64,000 bases of DNA, from positions 620,001 through 684,000 of the forward strand of contig NZ_BQHJ01000002.1 of NCBI RefSeq assembly GCF_021603645.1, given 5' to 3'. The stretch comes from Pseudomonas pseudonitroreducens. Lineage in GTDB: Bacteria > Pseudomonadota > Gammaproteobacteria > Pseudomonadales > Pseudomonadaceae. This document shows, piece by piece, positions 18,612 to 27,872 of the stretch; the first letter of the stretch is position 1, and the number at the start of each line of letters is the position of its first letter. The position numbers were made by a program, and so were the translations under genes. The notes beneath the pieces were generated by a model, which had not been told where the DNA came from, did no database searches, and saw only the letters and a program-made list of their open reading frames with translations.

Positions 18612-19538
18612 ATGGAAATCGGCAGTGTCGCCCTGCTCTTCGTCATCCTCGCCATCGTCATCGTCCTCATGGGTTTCAAGGTCGTGCCCCAGGGCTTCGA
18701 ATGGACCATCGAGCGCTTCGGCCGCTACACCGTCACGCTCAAGCCGGGCCTGAGCATCATCATTCCGGTGGTGGACCGCGTCGGCCAGAAGATCAACATG
18801 ATGGAACGCGTGCTGGACATCCCGCCGCAGGAGGCGATCAGCGCCGACAACGCCATCGTCGAGATCGACGCCGTGTGCTTCTACCAGGTGGTGGATGCGG
18901 CGCGCGCCGCCTACGAAGTCAGCGGCCTGGAAAACGCCGTGCGCAACCTGGTGATGACCAACATCCGCACCGTGCTCGGCTCCATGGAACTGGACCACAT
19001 GCTCAGCCAGCGCGACTCGATCAACGAGCGCCTGCTGCGCACCGTCGATGAGGCCACCGCGCCCTGGGGCCTGAAGGTCACCCGAATCGAGATCAAGGAC
19101 ATCAGCCCGCCGGCCGACCTGGTCGAAGCCATGAGCGGGCAGATGCGTGCCGAGCGCCTCAAGCGCGCGCAGATTCTCGAAGCCGAAGGCAAGCGCGCCG
19201 CGGACATCCTCACCGCCGAGGGCGAGAAGCAGGCGCAGATCCTCAAGGCCGAAGGCCAGCGCCAGGCCGCCTTCCTCGAAGCCGAGGCCCGCGAGCGCCA
19301 GGCCGAGGCCGAAGCCAAGGCAACCCAGGTGGTTTCCGAGGCCATCGCCACCGGCAACGTGCAGGCGATCAACTACTTTGTCGCGCAGAAGTACGTCGAC
19401 GCGCTGGGCAAGCTGGCCAGCTCGAACAACAGCAAGATCGTGCTGATGCCGCTGGAAGCCAGCCAGGTGATCGGCTCGGTGGCCGGCATCGGCGAGATCG
19501 TCAAGGCCACCTTCGGCGAAACCAAGGGCCGTAGCTGA
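18612..19538 (+). CDS. SPFH/Band-7 (stomatin-like) membrane protein
   Basis: 308 aa; single N-terminal membrane helix (about 5-26, [20 protein letters not shown]), then an SPFH/Band-7 domain ([39 protein letters not shown]) and a long Ala/Glu-rich coiled coil (about 180-250, repeated KAEG/EAEA units). Such proteins form oligomeric rings marking membrane microdomains. It is coupled to an NfeD-family gene, the standard genomic pairing (QmcA-YbbK type). Ribosome-binding site AAGGAG lies upstream of ATG 18612. Confidence 0.92.
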   Translation: MEIGSVALLFVILAIVIVLMGFKVVPQGFEWTIERFGRYTVTLKPGLSIIIPVVDRVGQKINMMERVLDIPPQEAISADNAIVEIDAVCFYQVVDAARAAYEVSGLENAVRNLVMTNIRTVLGSMELDHMLSQRDSINERLLRTVDEATAPWGLKVTRIEIKDISPPADLVEAMSGQMRAERLKRAQILEAEGKRAADILTAEGEKQAQILKAEGQRQAAFLEAEARERQAEAEAKATQVVSEAIATGNVQAINYFVAQKYVDALGKLASSNNSKIVLMPLEASQVIGSVAGIGEIVKATFGETKGRS

Positions 19539-19984
19539 TGGCTGCCTTTCTCCAGAACCTCGGTTTCTGGGACTGGCTGGGCCTGGGCATCGTCCTGCTG
19601 ATCCTGGAAATCTTCGGCGCCGGCGGCTACCTGCTGTGGATCGGCATTGCCGCCGCGCTCACCGGCGTGCTGTCCTTCCTCGTGCCGGGTCTCGACTGGA
19701 TCTGGCAGTGCCTGGCCTTCGGCGTGCTGGCGATCCTTACCGCGCTGTACTGGTGGAACCACCAGCGCATCAGCAAGCGCACGGCCGAACCTTCCAGCCT
19801 GAACCGCCGCGGCAGCGAGCTGCTGGGCCGGCAGTTCGCCCTGCATGACGCCATCGTCGGCGGGCGCGGCAAGATCCGCGTCGGCGACAGCGTGTGGCTG
19901 GTCAGTGGGCCAGACCTGCCGGCCGGCGCGCAGGTGCGGGTGACCGGGCAGGATGGTGTTCTGCTGCTGGTCGAACCTGCCTGA
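19538..19984 (+). CDS. NfeD-family membrane protein, SPFH partner
   Basis: 148-aa inner-membrane protein with an N-terminal helix (about 10-30), two more membrane segments (about 35-75) and a C-terminal OB-like NfeD domain (about 85-147: LNRRGSELLGRQFALHDAIV; KIRVGDSVWLVSGPDLPAGA). The A of its ATG is the last base of the SPFH stop (TGATG), so the two genes are translationally coupled. Last gene before the repeat-rich gap at 20 kb where the order switches relative to PAO1. Confidence 0.9.
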   Translation: MAAFLQNLGFWDWLGLGIVLLILEIFGAGGYLLWIGIAAALTGVLSFLVPGLDWIWQCLAFGVLAILTALYWWNHQRISKRTAEPSSLNRRGSELLGRQFALHDAIVGGRGKIRVGDSVWLVSGPDLPAGAQVRVTGQDGVLLLVEPA

Positions 19985-20005
19985 CGACGGAGCGAACACG
20001 TGCGT

Positions 20006-20148
20006 GTAGGAGCGAGCTTGCTCGCGAACCCACCCCGCTGCGGACTTTAGTTCGCGAGCACGAGTGTAGGATGGGTGGAGCTTGCGATACCCATCGATAT
20101 AACCGGTAAGCACATTGATGGGTATCGCTTCGCTCCACACCATCCTAC
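20006..20148. repeat. REP unit plus second-family inverted repeat at the synteny junction
   Basis: A REP unit GTAGGAGCGAGCTTGCTCGC (20006-20025, plus GAA) is followed by a different inverted repeat: GTAGGATGGGTGGAGCTTGC... (20066-20095) and ...GGTATCGCTTCGCTCCACAC... (20117-20147), arms of about 30 bp that share GATACCCATC / GATGGGTATC. The same second family occurs at 35505-35578. A partial half-REP (TTCGCGAGCACGAGTGTAGG, 20051-20070) joins them. Confidence 0.8.
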
Positions 20149-20181
20149 ATAGCGGAAACAGCGCCTTAAGCTGATCTCAAC

Positions 20182-20209
20182 AAAAAAGCCCGCCAATCGG
20201 CGGGCTTTT
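20182..20209. terminator. Intrinsic terminator downstream of lgt
   Basis: GCCCGCC-AATC-GGCGGGC stem-loop (20188-20205) flanked by AAAAAA on the left and TTTT on the right, so it can work in both directions. It ends lgt (minus strand) and could stop read-through from nfeD. Confidence 0.88.
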
Positions 20210-20224
20210 GCATGCAGACGAAAC

Positions 20225-21025
20225 TCAGCTCGCGGCCGGCTGCGCCGGAGCGCGGCGGTAGGCCCAGACCATCAGCCCAATGCCGCCGAGGATCATCGGC
20301 ACGCACAGCACCTGGCCCATGGTCAGCCAGCCCCACGCCAGATAGCCCAACTGGGCATCCGGTACGCGGACGAACTCGACGATGAAGCGGAAGATGCCGT
20401 AGCACAGCACGAACAGGCCGGACACCGAGGCGGTCGGGCGCGGCTTGCGAGTGAACAGCCAGAGCACGACGAACAGCGCCACGCCTTCGAGCGCGAACTG
20501 GTACAGCTGCGACGGATGACGCGGGTCCGGGCCGCCAGAGGGGAACACCATCGCCCAGGGCACGTCGGTCACCTTGCCCCACAGCTCACCATTGATGAAG
20601 TTGCCGATGCGCCCCGCGCCCAGGCCGATCGGCACCAGCGGCGCGATGAAGTCCATCAGCTGGAAGAAGCTCTTGTTGTTGCGCTTGCCGAACCACCAGG
20701 TCGCCAGCATCACGCCGATCAGCCCGCCGTGGAACGACATGCCGCCCTTCCACACCTCGAAGATCAGCGTCGGGTTGGCGATGTACTCGTCGAGGTTGTA
20801 GAACAGCACGTAGCCCAGGCGACCGCCCAGGACCACGCCGCACGCCACCCAGAACACCAGGTCGGAGAGTTTCTCCTTGGTCCAGGTCGGGTCGAACTCC
20901 TTGAGCTTGCGCGAGGCCAGCAGCCAGGCGCCGCCAATGCCGATCAGGTACATCAGGCCGTACCAATGGATTTTCAGCGGCCCGAGATCGAGGGCAACCG
21001 GGTTGATCTCTGGATAAGGCAGCAT
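20225..21025 (-). CDS. lgt: Prolipoprotein diacylglyceryl transferase
   Basis: Inner-membrane enzyme transferring diacylglycerol from phosphatidylglycerol to the lipobox cysteine of prolipoproteins; essential in most Gram-negatives. 266 aa, standard length, with about seven membrane segments. N-terminus [20 protein letters not shown] and the Lgt signature [14 protein letters not shown] (about residues 138-151) are clear, as is [10 protein letters not shown] with its catalytic His region. First gene after the synteny junction; followed downstream of its own promoter region by the TauE gene 20 bp upstream on the same strand (TauE gene first, then lgt). Confidence 0.96.
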   Translation of the reverse strand: MLPYPEINPVALDLGPLKIHWYGLMYLIGIGGAWLLASRKLKEFDPTWTKEKLSDLVFWVACGVVLGGRLGYVLFYNLDEYIANPTLIFEVWKGGMSFHGGLIGVMLATWWFGKRNNKSFFQLMDFIAPLVPIGLGAGRIGNFINGELWGKVTDVPWAMVFPSGGPDPRHPSQLYQFALEGVALFVVLWLFTRKPRPTASVSGLFVLCYGIFRFIVEFVRVPDAQLGYLAWGWLTMGQVLCVPMILGGIGLMVWAYRRAPAQPAAS

Positions 21026-21045
21026 CCGCTTCTCCTAGCAGGAAC

Positions 21046-21828
21046 TCAGATCAGGAAACTCAAGCCCACGCTGAACAACAGCAGGGCGAACAATCGCTTC
21101 AGGACAGTGGCCGGCAGGCGATGCGCCAGCCGCGCCCCGATGCGCGCGAAGAACATACTGGTGACGGCGATGCCCAGCAGCGCCGGCAGGTAGACGAAGC
21201 CCAGGCTCAGCTCCGGCAGTTTGTCGTTGTGCCAGCCGACGATGATGAAGGATATCGCGCCGGCAATGGCGATCGGCAGGCCGCACGCCGAGGAAGTGGC
21301 AACCGCCTGTTGCATGGAGACGCCGCGCCACGAGAGGAAAGGCACGGTCAATGAGCCGCCGCCAATGCCGAAGATCGCCGACGCCCAACCCACCACGCCG
21401 CCGGCCACGCCCAGGCCGAAGCGCCCCGGCAGGCCGCGCTCGCCCCTGGGTTGCAGGCCGAGGGCCATCTGGATCGAGACGAGAATGGCAAAGGTGCCGA
21501 TGATTTTCTGCAAGACCGGTCCCTGGATCTTCGATGCGGTCACCGCGCCGAGCGCGCTGCCGACCAGGATGCCGACGGTCATCCAGGCAAACACGGGCCA
21601 GCGCACCGCGCCACGCCGATGGTGTTCGAGGATCGAATTGATCGAGGTGAAGATGATGGTCGCCAGCGACGTCCCGACCGCCATCTGGGTCAGCACATCG
21701 GGCGAGAAGCCATGGGCGGTGAAGCTGAACACCAGGGCAGGCACGATGATCAACCCGCCGCCGACGCCGAACAGGCCGGCGAGCACGCCAGCACAGGCGC
21801 CAAGCACCAGGTAGAGCACGAACTCCAT
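21046..21828 (-). CDS. TauE/SafE-family sulfite/anion exporter
   Basis: 260-aa polytopic membrane protein (eight or so helices) of the TauE/SafE (DUF81) family. ATG 21828 gives MEFVLYLVLGACAGVLAGLF, with the conserved GLFGVGGG motif in the first helix pair; the mirrored second half has GWASAIFGIGGGSLTVPFLS. Internal duplication is typical for the family. Likely cotranscribed with lgt (20-bp gap). Substrate may be sulfite, sulfoacetate or another organic anion; not decidable here. Confidence 0.87.
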   Translation of the reverse strand: MEFVLYLVLGACAGVLAGLFGVGGGLIIVPALVFSFTAHGFSPDVLTQMAVGTSLATIIFTSINSILEHHRRGAVRWPVFAWMTVGILVGSALGAVTASKIQGPVLQKIIGTFAILVSIQMALGLQPRGERGLPGRFGLGVAGGVVGWASAIFGIGGGSLTVPFLSWRGVSMQQAVATSSACGLPIAIAGAISFIIVGWHNDKLPELSLGFVYLPALLGIAVTSMFFARIGARLAHRLPATVLKRLFALLLFSVGLSFLI

Positions 21829-21942
21829 GGGCAACCTCGGGCAACAAAGCGGGCATGGTAGCCGAAGGCTCCCGGGCGCTCCAGCCACTCCGGGTCATCG
21901 GCGGATGTTGATAGACTGCCGGAACACCACGGAGTTCGCCCC

Positions 21943-22689
21943 ATGTGCCTGATCGTCTTCGCCTGGCGTCCCGGCCACGCCACGCCCCTGATCGTCGCGG
22001 CCAACCGCGATGAGTTCTACGCCCGCCCGACCCTGCCGCTGGCGGCCTGGGAGGACTACCCCGGCGTCTATGCCGGCCGCGACCTGGAGGCCGGCGGCAC
22101 CTGGCTGGGTGTGGCCGCAGGTGGGCGTTTCGCCGCCCTGACCAACGTGCGCGATCCCGCCCAGCCGGTGGGTCCGCGCTCCCGCGGCGAGCTGGTGGCC
22201 GCCTTCCTGCAAGGCCGGCAGTCACCACTGGAGTACCTGCAGCAGGTCGGCCGTCGCGCCTGCGACTACAGTGGCTTCAACCTGTTGGTGGGGGACAGTA
22301 GCCAGCTCTGCTACTTCAATCCTCGCGTCGGCCCGCCGGTAGCGGTCGCGCCGGGAGTGCATGGGCTCTCCAATGCCGCGCTGAACACACCCTGGCCCAA
22401 GCTGCTGAGCGCTCGCAGCAAGCTGGAAGCGACGCTGGAGAGGCCGGACACCGGCTCACTGCTGGCGCTGCTGGCCGACCAGCGCCAGCCCGGCGAGGCC
22501 GAGCTGCCGGATACCGGCGTCGGCCTGGCGACGGAGCGCCTGCTCTCCAGTGTGTTCATCGCCAGCCCGACCTACGGCACCCGCGCCAGCACCGCACTGA
22601 TCGTCCAGGCGGACGGCCGCCGCGAGCTGCTGGAGCACAGCTTCGGCCCCAGCGGCGCACGCCTGGGCGAGGTCGCGCTGAGCGTTTAA
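21943..22689 (+). CDS. NRDE (TANGO2-like) family protein
   Basis: 248-aa member of the NRDE/TANGO2 family, with the N-terminal MCLIVFAW (Cys2, as in Ntn-hydrolase-like folds) and the naming motif NRDE in ANRDEFYARPT at about 22-32. Eukaryotic TANGO2 is linked to heme or lipid handling; bacterial function is unsettled. Its TAA stop (22687-22689) overlaps the stop codon of the convergent diguanylate cyclase gene. Divergent from TauE. Confidence 0.85.
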   Translation: MCLIVFAWRPGHATPLIVAANRDEFYARPTLPLAAWEDYPGVYAGRDLEAGGTWLGVAAGGRFAALTNVRDPAQPVGPRSRGELVAAFLQGRQSPLEYLQQVGRRACDYSGFNLLVGDSSQLCYFNPRVGPPVAVAPGVHGLSNAALNTPWPKLLSARSKLEATLERPDTGSLLALLADQRQPGEAELPDTGVGLATERLLSSVFIASPTYGTRASTALIVQADGRRELLEHSFGPSGARLGEVALSV

Positions 22690-23711
22690 CAGGCGACGAT
22701 GCAGTCGCGCTGGCGCTTGGCGCGGTAGAGCCCGTCGTCCAGGCGGCGCAGCATGGCCGTCAGGTCCTCGCCAGGCTGCAGCGCGGTCACCGAGAAGCTG
22801 GCGGTGAGTTGTGTCGGCAACGAGATGTCCGCCCGGCGCAGGCTCAGGCGCAGCCGCTCGGCCAGCTCACGCGCCGCCTCAGCGGTGGTTTCCGGCAGCA
22901 GCACGATGAATTCCTCGCCACCCCAGCGGGCAAAGCAGTCCTCTTCGCGCAGGCGCCGCCGCACCACCTCGGCGACCGCGACCAGCACGCGGTCGCCAGC
23001 CTGATGGCCGAGGCTATCGTTGATGCGTTTGAAGTGGTCGAGGTCGAACATCATCAGCGAGCAGCCATGGCCGTGACGCTGCAGGCGCTGCCATTCGGCG
23101 TGCAACTGTTGTTCGAAGCGCCGCCGGTTGGCGATCTGCGTCAGCGGATCGATCTCGGAGAGACGCAGGGCAACGGCGGCCTGCTCGGCCAGCGCCTGGT
23201 TGGCCTGGCGCAAGGCTTCGGTACGGGTCTGCACCAGCAGCTCCAGGCTCAGGTTGAGCTGGTGCAGTTCGTGGTTCTTCTCCTGCAGCGCCAGCTCTGC
23301 CAGCTTGCGCTCATGGATGTTGCGGTGCGCGCCGATCATCCGCGTCGGCTTGCCATCCGTGTCGAACTCGAAGAAGCGCCCGTGATCGCTGACCCACAGG
23401 TAGCTGCCGTCCAGGCAGCGGCAGCGATACTCTTCACGGTAGACGCCGCTGCGACCCTGCACATAGGCATCGAAGGCGAACATGACCCGGCCGAAATCCT
23501 CGGGGTGGATGATCTCGTGCCAGGTGGCGACGTTTTCCGGAAGGCTGTCGGGGTCATGGCCGAGCATGACGTACCAGCTCGGGCTACGGGTGACGTGGTT
23601 GCTGCGAATGTCCCAGTCCCAGATGCCATCGCTGACGATGCTCATGGCATAGCGCAGGGTGCGGGCGCTGGTATCGGCCTCCGTGCAAGGCGTGACGTCG
23701 AGCTCTTCCAT
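22686..23711 (-). CDS. PAS-GGDEF diguanylate cyclase
   Basis: Makes the second messenger cyclic di-GMP. 341 aa from ATG 23711, chosen because AGGA lies about 8 nt upstream; a GTG at 23768 would add 19 residues but lacks a good ribosome-binding site. Domain order: PAS_3 fold (about 30-150; TWHEIIHPEDFGRV, RCLDGSYLWVSDHGRFFEF), coiled coil (LAELALQEKNHELHQLNLSL...), GGDEF domain (about 180-340) with active GGEEF (FARWGGEEFIVLL) and a product-inhibition RxxD site (REED) five residues before it. Soluble: no membrane helix. Upstream of it on the same strand is ptsP (84 bp). Confidence 0.92.
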   Translation of the reverse strand: MEELDVTPCTEADTSARTLRYAMSIVSDGIWDWDIRSNHVTRSPSWYVMLGHDPDSLPENVATWHEIIHPEDFGRVMFAFDAYVQGRSGVYREEYRCRCLDGSYLWVSDHGRFFEFDTDGKPTRMIGAHRNIHERKLAELALQEKNHELHQLNLSLELLVQTRTEALRQANQALAEQAAVALRLSEIDPLTQIANRRRFEQQLHAEWQRLQRHGHGCSLMMFDLDHFKRINDSLGHQAGDRVLVAVAEVVRRRLREEDCFARWGGEEFIVLLPETTAEAARELAERLRLSLRRADISLPTQLTASFSVTALQPGEDLTAMLRRLDDGLYRAKRQRDCIVAC

Positions 23712-23795
23712 AAGCTTCGTCCTGGCCGGTGTGCCGGCCTCGTCGTCTTCGAGCCCCCGGAAATGCACGGATCCGGAAGGCGTTTTTCGCCAGCG

Positions 23796-26075
23796 TCAGG
23801 CCTGGATGGTCGCCGCCGGATTGATCACGCGGCCCAGCCCCAGGTTGCGCAGGGCCAGGTGCAGCGAACTGTGGATAACCTGCGGGTTGTCGAAGGTCAT
23901 CAGTTGGCCGAGCAGCTCGCGGGCCCTGGACAAGGTCATCTGGCGCAACAGCCATTTAACCTTGGGCAAGTTGGTGGCGTTCATCGACAGCGAGTCGAAA
24001 CCCATCGCCATCAGCAGCACGGCAGCCGCCGGATCGCCGGCCATTTCGCCGCAGATACTCACCGGCTTGCCTTCGTCGTGCGCACCATTGACCACGATCC
24101 GCAGTGCTTGCAGCACGGCCGGATGCAGGTAGTCGTAGAGATCGGCGACTCGTGGGTTGTTGCGGTCGACCGCCAGCAGGTACTGGGTCAGGTCGTTGGA
24201 ACCGACCGAAATGAAGTCCACCTGGCGCGCCAGCTCACGGATTTGGTACACCGCAGCTGGAATCTCAATCATCATGCCGATCGGCGGCATGGGGATATCT
24301 ACGCCTTCGTCGCGCACCTCGCCCCAGGCGCGGTGGATCAGGTGCAACGCTTCTTCCAGCTCGTGGGTGCCGGAGATCATCGGCAGCAGGATGCGCAGGT
24401 TGTCCAGGCCCTCACTGGCCTTGAGCATGGCGCGGGTCTGCACCAGGAAGATTTCCGGGTGGTCGAGGGTGACGCGGATGCCACGCCAGCCGAGGAAGGG
24501 GTTGTCTTCCTTGATCGGGAAGTAGGACAGCGCCTTGTCACCACCGATGTCCAGGGTACGCATGGTCACCGGCAACGGATGGAAGGCGGCGAGCTGCTCG
24601 CGGTAGATGGCGAGCTGCTCCTTCTCGCTGGGGAAGCGGTCGTTGATCATGAACGGCACTTCGGTGCGGTACAGGCCGACGCCCTCGGCGCCGCGCTCCT
24701 GGGCACGCGCCACGTCCGCCAGCAGGCCGGTGTTGACCCACAGCGGCATGCGATGGCCGTCCAGCGTCTCGCAGGGCAGCTCGCGCAGCGCAGCGAGGCC
24801 CTTGCTCAGTTCCTTTTCTTCGGCGACCACTTCGCCGTACTGCTTGACCAACTGCGGCGACGGGTTGGTATAGATCTCGCCGTGGTAGCCGTCGACGATC
24901 AGGTCGATGCCGTCGACCTTGGAATACGGCAGGTCGACCGCGCCCATGACCGTGGGAATACCCATGGCGCGAGCGAGAATGGCGACGTGGGAGTTGCCCG
25001 AGCCCAGCACCGAGATCAGACCCACCAGCTTGCCCTCGGGCACTTCGCCGAGCATCGCCGGCGACAGTTCCTCGCTGACGATGATGGTCTGGTCGGGGTA
25101 GGTCAGTGTCTGCTTACGCTCTTCCTGCAGGTAGGCGAGGATGCGTCGGCCGATGTCCTTGACGTCGGAGGCGCGCTCGCGCAGGTAGGCGTCGTCCATC
25201 AGCTCGAAGCGCTGCACGTGCTCCATGACCACCTGGCGCAGGGCGCCCTGGGCCCACTGGCCGGTGCGGATGATGCGTTTGACTTCGAGGCCGATGGAGG
25301 CGTCGTCGAGCATCATCAGGTAGACGTCGAACAGCGCGCGCTCTTCCTTGCGCAGCTGGGTGGCCAGCTTGCTGGAGAGATTGCGCATGTCCTCGCGGAC
25401 TGATTCCAGCGCCTGCTTGAAGCGCTCGATCTCGGCCTCGACGTCGTCGATGGGCTTGTCCGGAACGACTTCCAGGTCAGCCGGCGGCAGCACCACCACG
25501 GCCTTGCCCACGGCCACGCCGGGAGCGCCGGGAACGCCGACGAACTTGGCTTCGCTGATGCCCTTGCCGAGCTTGCCCAGGCCGCGGATCGAGCCGGTGG
25601 CCTCGGCATGGGCGATAACGCCGGCGAGCTGCGCGCTCATGGTGACGAGGAAGGCTTCCTCGCCTTCGTCGAACTGGCGCTTCTCTTTCTGCTGCACGAC
25701 CAGAACGCCCATCACCCGACGATGGTGGATGATCGGCGCGCCGAGGAAGGAGGCATAGCGCTCCTCGCCGGTCTCGGCGAAGTAGCGGTAACGGGGGTGT
25801 TCGGAGGCGTTCTCGAGGTTCAGCGGCTCCTCGCGGGTGCCGACCAGGCCGACCAGGCCCTCGTTGGGCGCCATGCTGACCTTGCCGATGGAGCGCTTGT
25901 TCAGGCCCTCGGTGGCCATCAGCACGAAGCGGTTGCTCTCCGGGTCCAGCAGGTAGACCGAGCAGACCTGAGTGCCCATCGCCTCCTTCACGCGCTGCAC
26001 GATGATGCCCAGCGCCGCCTTGAGGTCCTTGGCGGAGTTCACTTCCTGGACGATCTTACGCAGCGTGTTGAGCAT
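23796..26075 (-). CDS. ptsP: PTS-Ntr enzyme I (phosphoenolpyruvate phosphotransferase)
   Basis: First phosphoryl carrier of the nitrogen-related PTS (PtsP-PtsO-PtsN), which links PEP and nitrogen status to regulation. 759 aa. N-terminal GAF domain (about 1-160), EI N-terminal helical and phosphohistidine domain with the active His at about 363 (LISVLGSGNSHVAILARAMG), then the PEP-binding TIM barrel (about 430-740; GLYRTEVPFM, CGEMAGDPAAAVLL). Follows rppH on the same strand by 31 bp, the usual rppH-ptsP pairing in gammaproteobacteria. Confidence 0.95.
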   Translation of the reverse strand: MLNTLRKIVQEVNSAKDLKAALGIIVQRVKEAMGTQVCSVYLLDPESNRFVLMATEGLNKRSIGKVSMAPNEGLVGLVGTREEPLNLENASEHPRYRYFAETGEERYASFLGAPIIHHRRVMGVLVVQQKEKRQFDEGEEAFLVTMSAQLAGVIAHAEATGSIRGLGKLGKGISEAKFVGVPGAPGVAVGKAVVVLPPADLEVVPDKPIDDVEAEIERFKQALESVREDMRNLSSKLATQLRKEERALFDVYLMMLDDASIGLEVKRIIRTGQWAQGALRQVVMEHVQRFELMDDAYLRERASDVKDIGRRILAYLQEERKQTLTYPDQTIIVSEELSPAMLGEVPEGKLVGLISVLGSGNSHVAILARAMGIPTVMGAVDLPYSKVDGIDLIVDGYHGEIYTNPSPQLVKQYGEVVAEEKELSKGLAALRELPCETLDGHRMPLWVNTGLLADVARAQERGAEGVGLYRTEVPFMINDRFPSEKEQLAIYREQLAAFHPLPVTMRTLDIGGDKALSYFPIKEDNPFLGWRGIRVTLDHPEIFLVQTRAMLKASEGLDNLRILLPMISGTHELEEALHLIHRAWGEVRDEGVDIPMPPIGMMIEIPAAVYQIRELARQVDFISVGSNDLTQYLLAVDRNNPRVADLYDYLHPAVLQALRIVVNGAHDEGKPVSICGEMAGDPAAAVLLMAMGFDSLSMNATNLPKVKWLLRQMTLSRARELLGQLMTFDNPQVIHSSLHLALRNLGLGRVINPAATIQA

Positions 26076-26106
26076 GGCGTGGGGGTCTAACTCCTTGAAT
26101 TTCGTG

Positions 26107-26586
26107 CTAGTCGCGCGCCAGCAGGCGCGGTGCCAATTCCTTCAGGGCCCGGCGGTAGACCTCGCGCTTGAAGGTCACGACCTGGCCCAGCGGGTACCAG
26201 TAGCTCACCCATTTCCAGCCGTCGAATTCGGGCTTGCCGGTCACATCCATGCGCACCCGGCTTTCCTCGCCGGTCAGGCGCAGCAGGAACCACTTCTGTT
26301 TCTGCCCGATGCACAGCGGCTGGCTGTTGGTACGCACCAGGCGCTGCGGCAGGCGGTAGCGCAGCCAACCGCGGGTACAGGCAAGAATCCTGACGTCCTG
26401 CTCTTCCAGGCCGACTTCTTCGTTCAGTTCTCGGTACAGCGCTTCCTCAGGGGTTTCGCGGGCGTTGATACCACCCTGGGGAAATTGCCAGGCTTCCTGG
26501 TTGATGCGCCGTGCCCACAGTACCTGTCCGACATCGTTGCAAAGGATGATGCCGACATTGGGGCGAAAACCATCGGGATCGATCAC
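26107..26586 (-). CDS. rppH: RNA pyrophosphohydrolase (Nudix)
   Basis: Removes pyrophosphate from the 5' end of triphosphorylated transcripts, opening them to RNase E. 159 aa from GTG 26586 ([18 protein letters not shown]); this start matches the family N-terminus although the frame is open 149 codons further. Nudix box [20 protein letters not shown] followed by VGL is complete. The C-terminal tail [13 protein letters not shown] is typical of Pseudomonas RppH. Upstream member of the rppH-ptsP pair and divergent from the HAD gene. Confidence 0.94.
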   Translation of the reverse strand: MIDPDGFRPNVGIILCNDVGQVLWARRINQEAWQFPQGGINARETPEEALYRELNEEVGLEEQDVRILACTRGWLRYRLPQRLVRTNSQPLCIGQKQKWFLLRLTGEESRVRMDVTGKPEFDGWKWVSYWYPLGQVVTFKREVYRRALKELAPRLLARD

Positions 26587-26733
26587 GGCGGTACATCCTC
26601 GAAATCGCGTGTGCCCGCATTGTTCCACAAAGCTTGTGACAGCGGCAACGCGGGCTGCGGCGTCCTGTGCTGGCTGGGCAAAAGCCGTTACTCTAGGCGA
26701 CTTTTCGGTATTGGCAACTGACGGTAATCCAAC

Positions 26734-27390
26734 GTGCGACTGGCTCTCTTCGATCTCGACAACACCCTCCTGGCCGGCGACAGCGACCATAGCTGGGGCG
26801 AATGGCTGTGCCAGCGCGGACTGGTGGACGCTGGCGAGTACCAGGCGCGCAATGACGCTTTCTATGCCGATTACATGGCCGGCACCCTCGACGTGTTCGC
26901 CTACCAGGCCTTCACCCAGGCGATTCTGGGCCGCACCGACCTGGCGCAACTGGCCGCCTGGCACCGCCAGTTCATGGAAGAAGTCATCGAGCCCATCGTC
27001 CTGGCCAAGGGCGAGGCCCTGCTGGCCGAGCACCGCGCTGCCGGCGACAAGCTGGTGATCATCACCGCCACCAACCGCTTCATCACCGCACCCATCGCCG
27101 AGCGTCTGGGCGTGGAAACCCTGATCGCCACCGAGTGCGAGATGCAGGACGGTCGCTATACCGGCCAGACCTGCGGAGTGCCCTGCTTCCAGGGCGGCAA
27201 GGTGACCCGCCTGAACCGCTGGCTCGAAGAAACCGGCCTGGGCCTGGACGACGCCTATTTCTACAGCGACTCGCGCAACGACCTGCCGCTGCTGGAGCTG
27301 GTCGCCAACCCAGTGGCCGTCGACCCCGACGACACTCTGCGGAGCATCGCCACCGAGCGCGGCTGGCCGGTGCTCAGCCTGCGTGTCTGA
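26734..27390 (+). CDS. HAD-superfamily SerB-like phosphatase
   Basis: 218-aa HAD subfamily IB hydrolase. Motif I is LFDLDNTLL (nucleophile and acid Asp at about 7 and 9), motif II is VIITATN (about 108-114), motif III Lys in FQGGKVTR, and motif [13 protein letters not shown]. Related to phosphoserine phosphatases and to HisN-type histidinol-phosphate phosphatases of pseudomonads; substrate not certain. Start is GTG at 26734. Convergent with the first DUF2269 gene, with only 4 bp between stops. Confidence 0.85.
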   Translation: MRLALFDLDNTLLAGDSDHSWGEWLCQRGLVDAGEYQARNDAFYADYMAGTLDVFAYQAFTQAILGRTDLAQLAAWHRQFMEEVIEPIVLAKGEALLAEHRAAGDKLVIITATNRFITAPIAERLGVETLIATECEMQDGRYTGQTCGVPCFQGGKVTRLNRWLEETGLGLDDAYFYSDSRNDLPLLELVANPVAVDPDDTLRSIATERGWPVLSLRV

Positions 27391-27394
27391 GCGC

Positions 27395-27862
27395 TCAGAA
27401 GCCCTTGTTGACCATCAGGTGGAAGATCGCCAGGAAGGCCAGGAACGCCGGCCAGCCCAGGGCGAACCACCAGCGCATATAGAGGGAGGCTTGCGGCGCT
27501 AGCGCCGTGCCTTCCCGGTGTGCCGCCTCGGCCAGGTCGCGCACGCGGATCTGCAGCCAGACCACCGGCAACCAGCAGGCGCCGGCGAACACATACAGCC
27601 CCAGGCTCCACAGTAGCCAGCCCGAATCCAGCGGCCAGCCGGCCATATGCGCCATGGCGATGCCGCTCAGCGGCTGGAACACCGCCGTGGTGGCGATGAA
27701 CAGCCAATCCGCCGTGACCAGGTGGCGAAAGGTGATGCGGATCGCTTGCAGATTGCCGCTGCGCCAGGCGCGCCAGCTGTAGTAAGCCGAGCCCAGGCCG
27801 GTGCCGAACAGCAGCGTGGAAGACAGGATGTGCAGGGTCTTGAGCAGCAGGTAGAGGTTCAC
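27395..27862 (-). CDS. DUF2269 membrane protein, copy A
   Basis: 155-aa inner-membrane protein of four predicted helices (about 5-22, 45-70, 80-105, 130-150), fitting the DUF2269 family: [20 protein letters not shown] at the N-terminus and a C-terminal [20 protein letters not shown]. Function unknown. Ten bp downstream of copy B on the same strand, same length, and recognisably paralogous (LHI/LHG start, PLSG/PVTG turn, WPLDSGWLL / WPLGQTWLL). Confidence 0.8.
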   Translation of the reverse strand: MNLYLLLKTLHILSSTLLFGTGLGSAYYSWRAWRSGNLQAIRITFRHLVTADWLFIATTAVFQPLSGIAMAHMAGWPLDSGWLLWSLGLYVFAGACWLPVVWLQIRVRDLAEAAHREGTALAPQASLYMRWWFALGWPAFLAFLAIFHLMVNKGF

Positions 27863-27872
27863 GCGGCGGGCA

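Noticed and set aside
22809-25403. 864-codon plus-strand frame over the diguanylate cyclase and ptsP
   Set aside because: It spans two real genes on the other strand and their intergenic gap; His/Gln/Val-rich shadow composition.
26107-27033. 308-aa version of rppH starting far upstream
   Set aside because: The extra 149 residues overlap the divergent HAD gene and have no homology pattern; the GTG at 26586 gives the family N-terminus.
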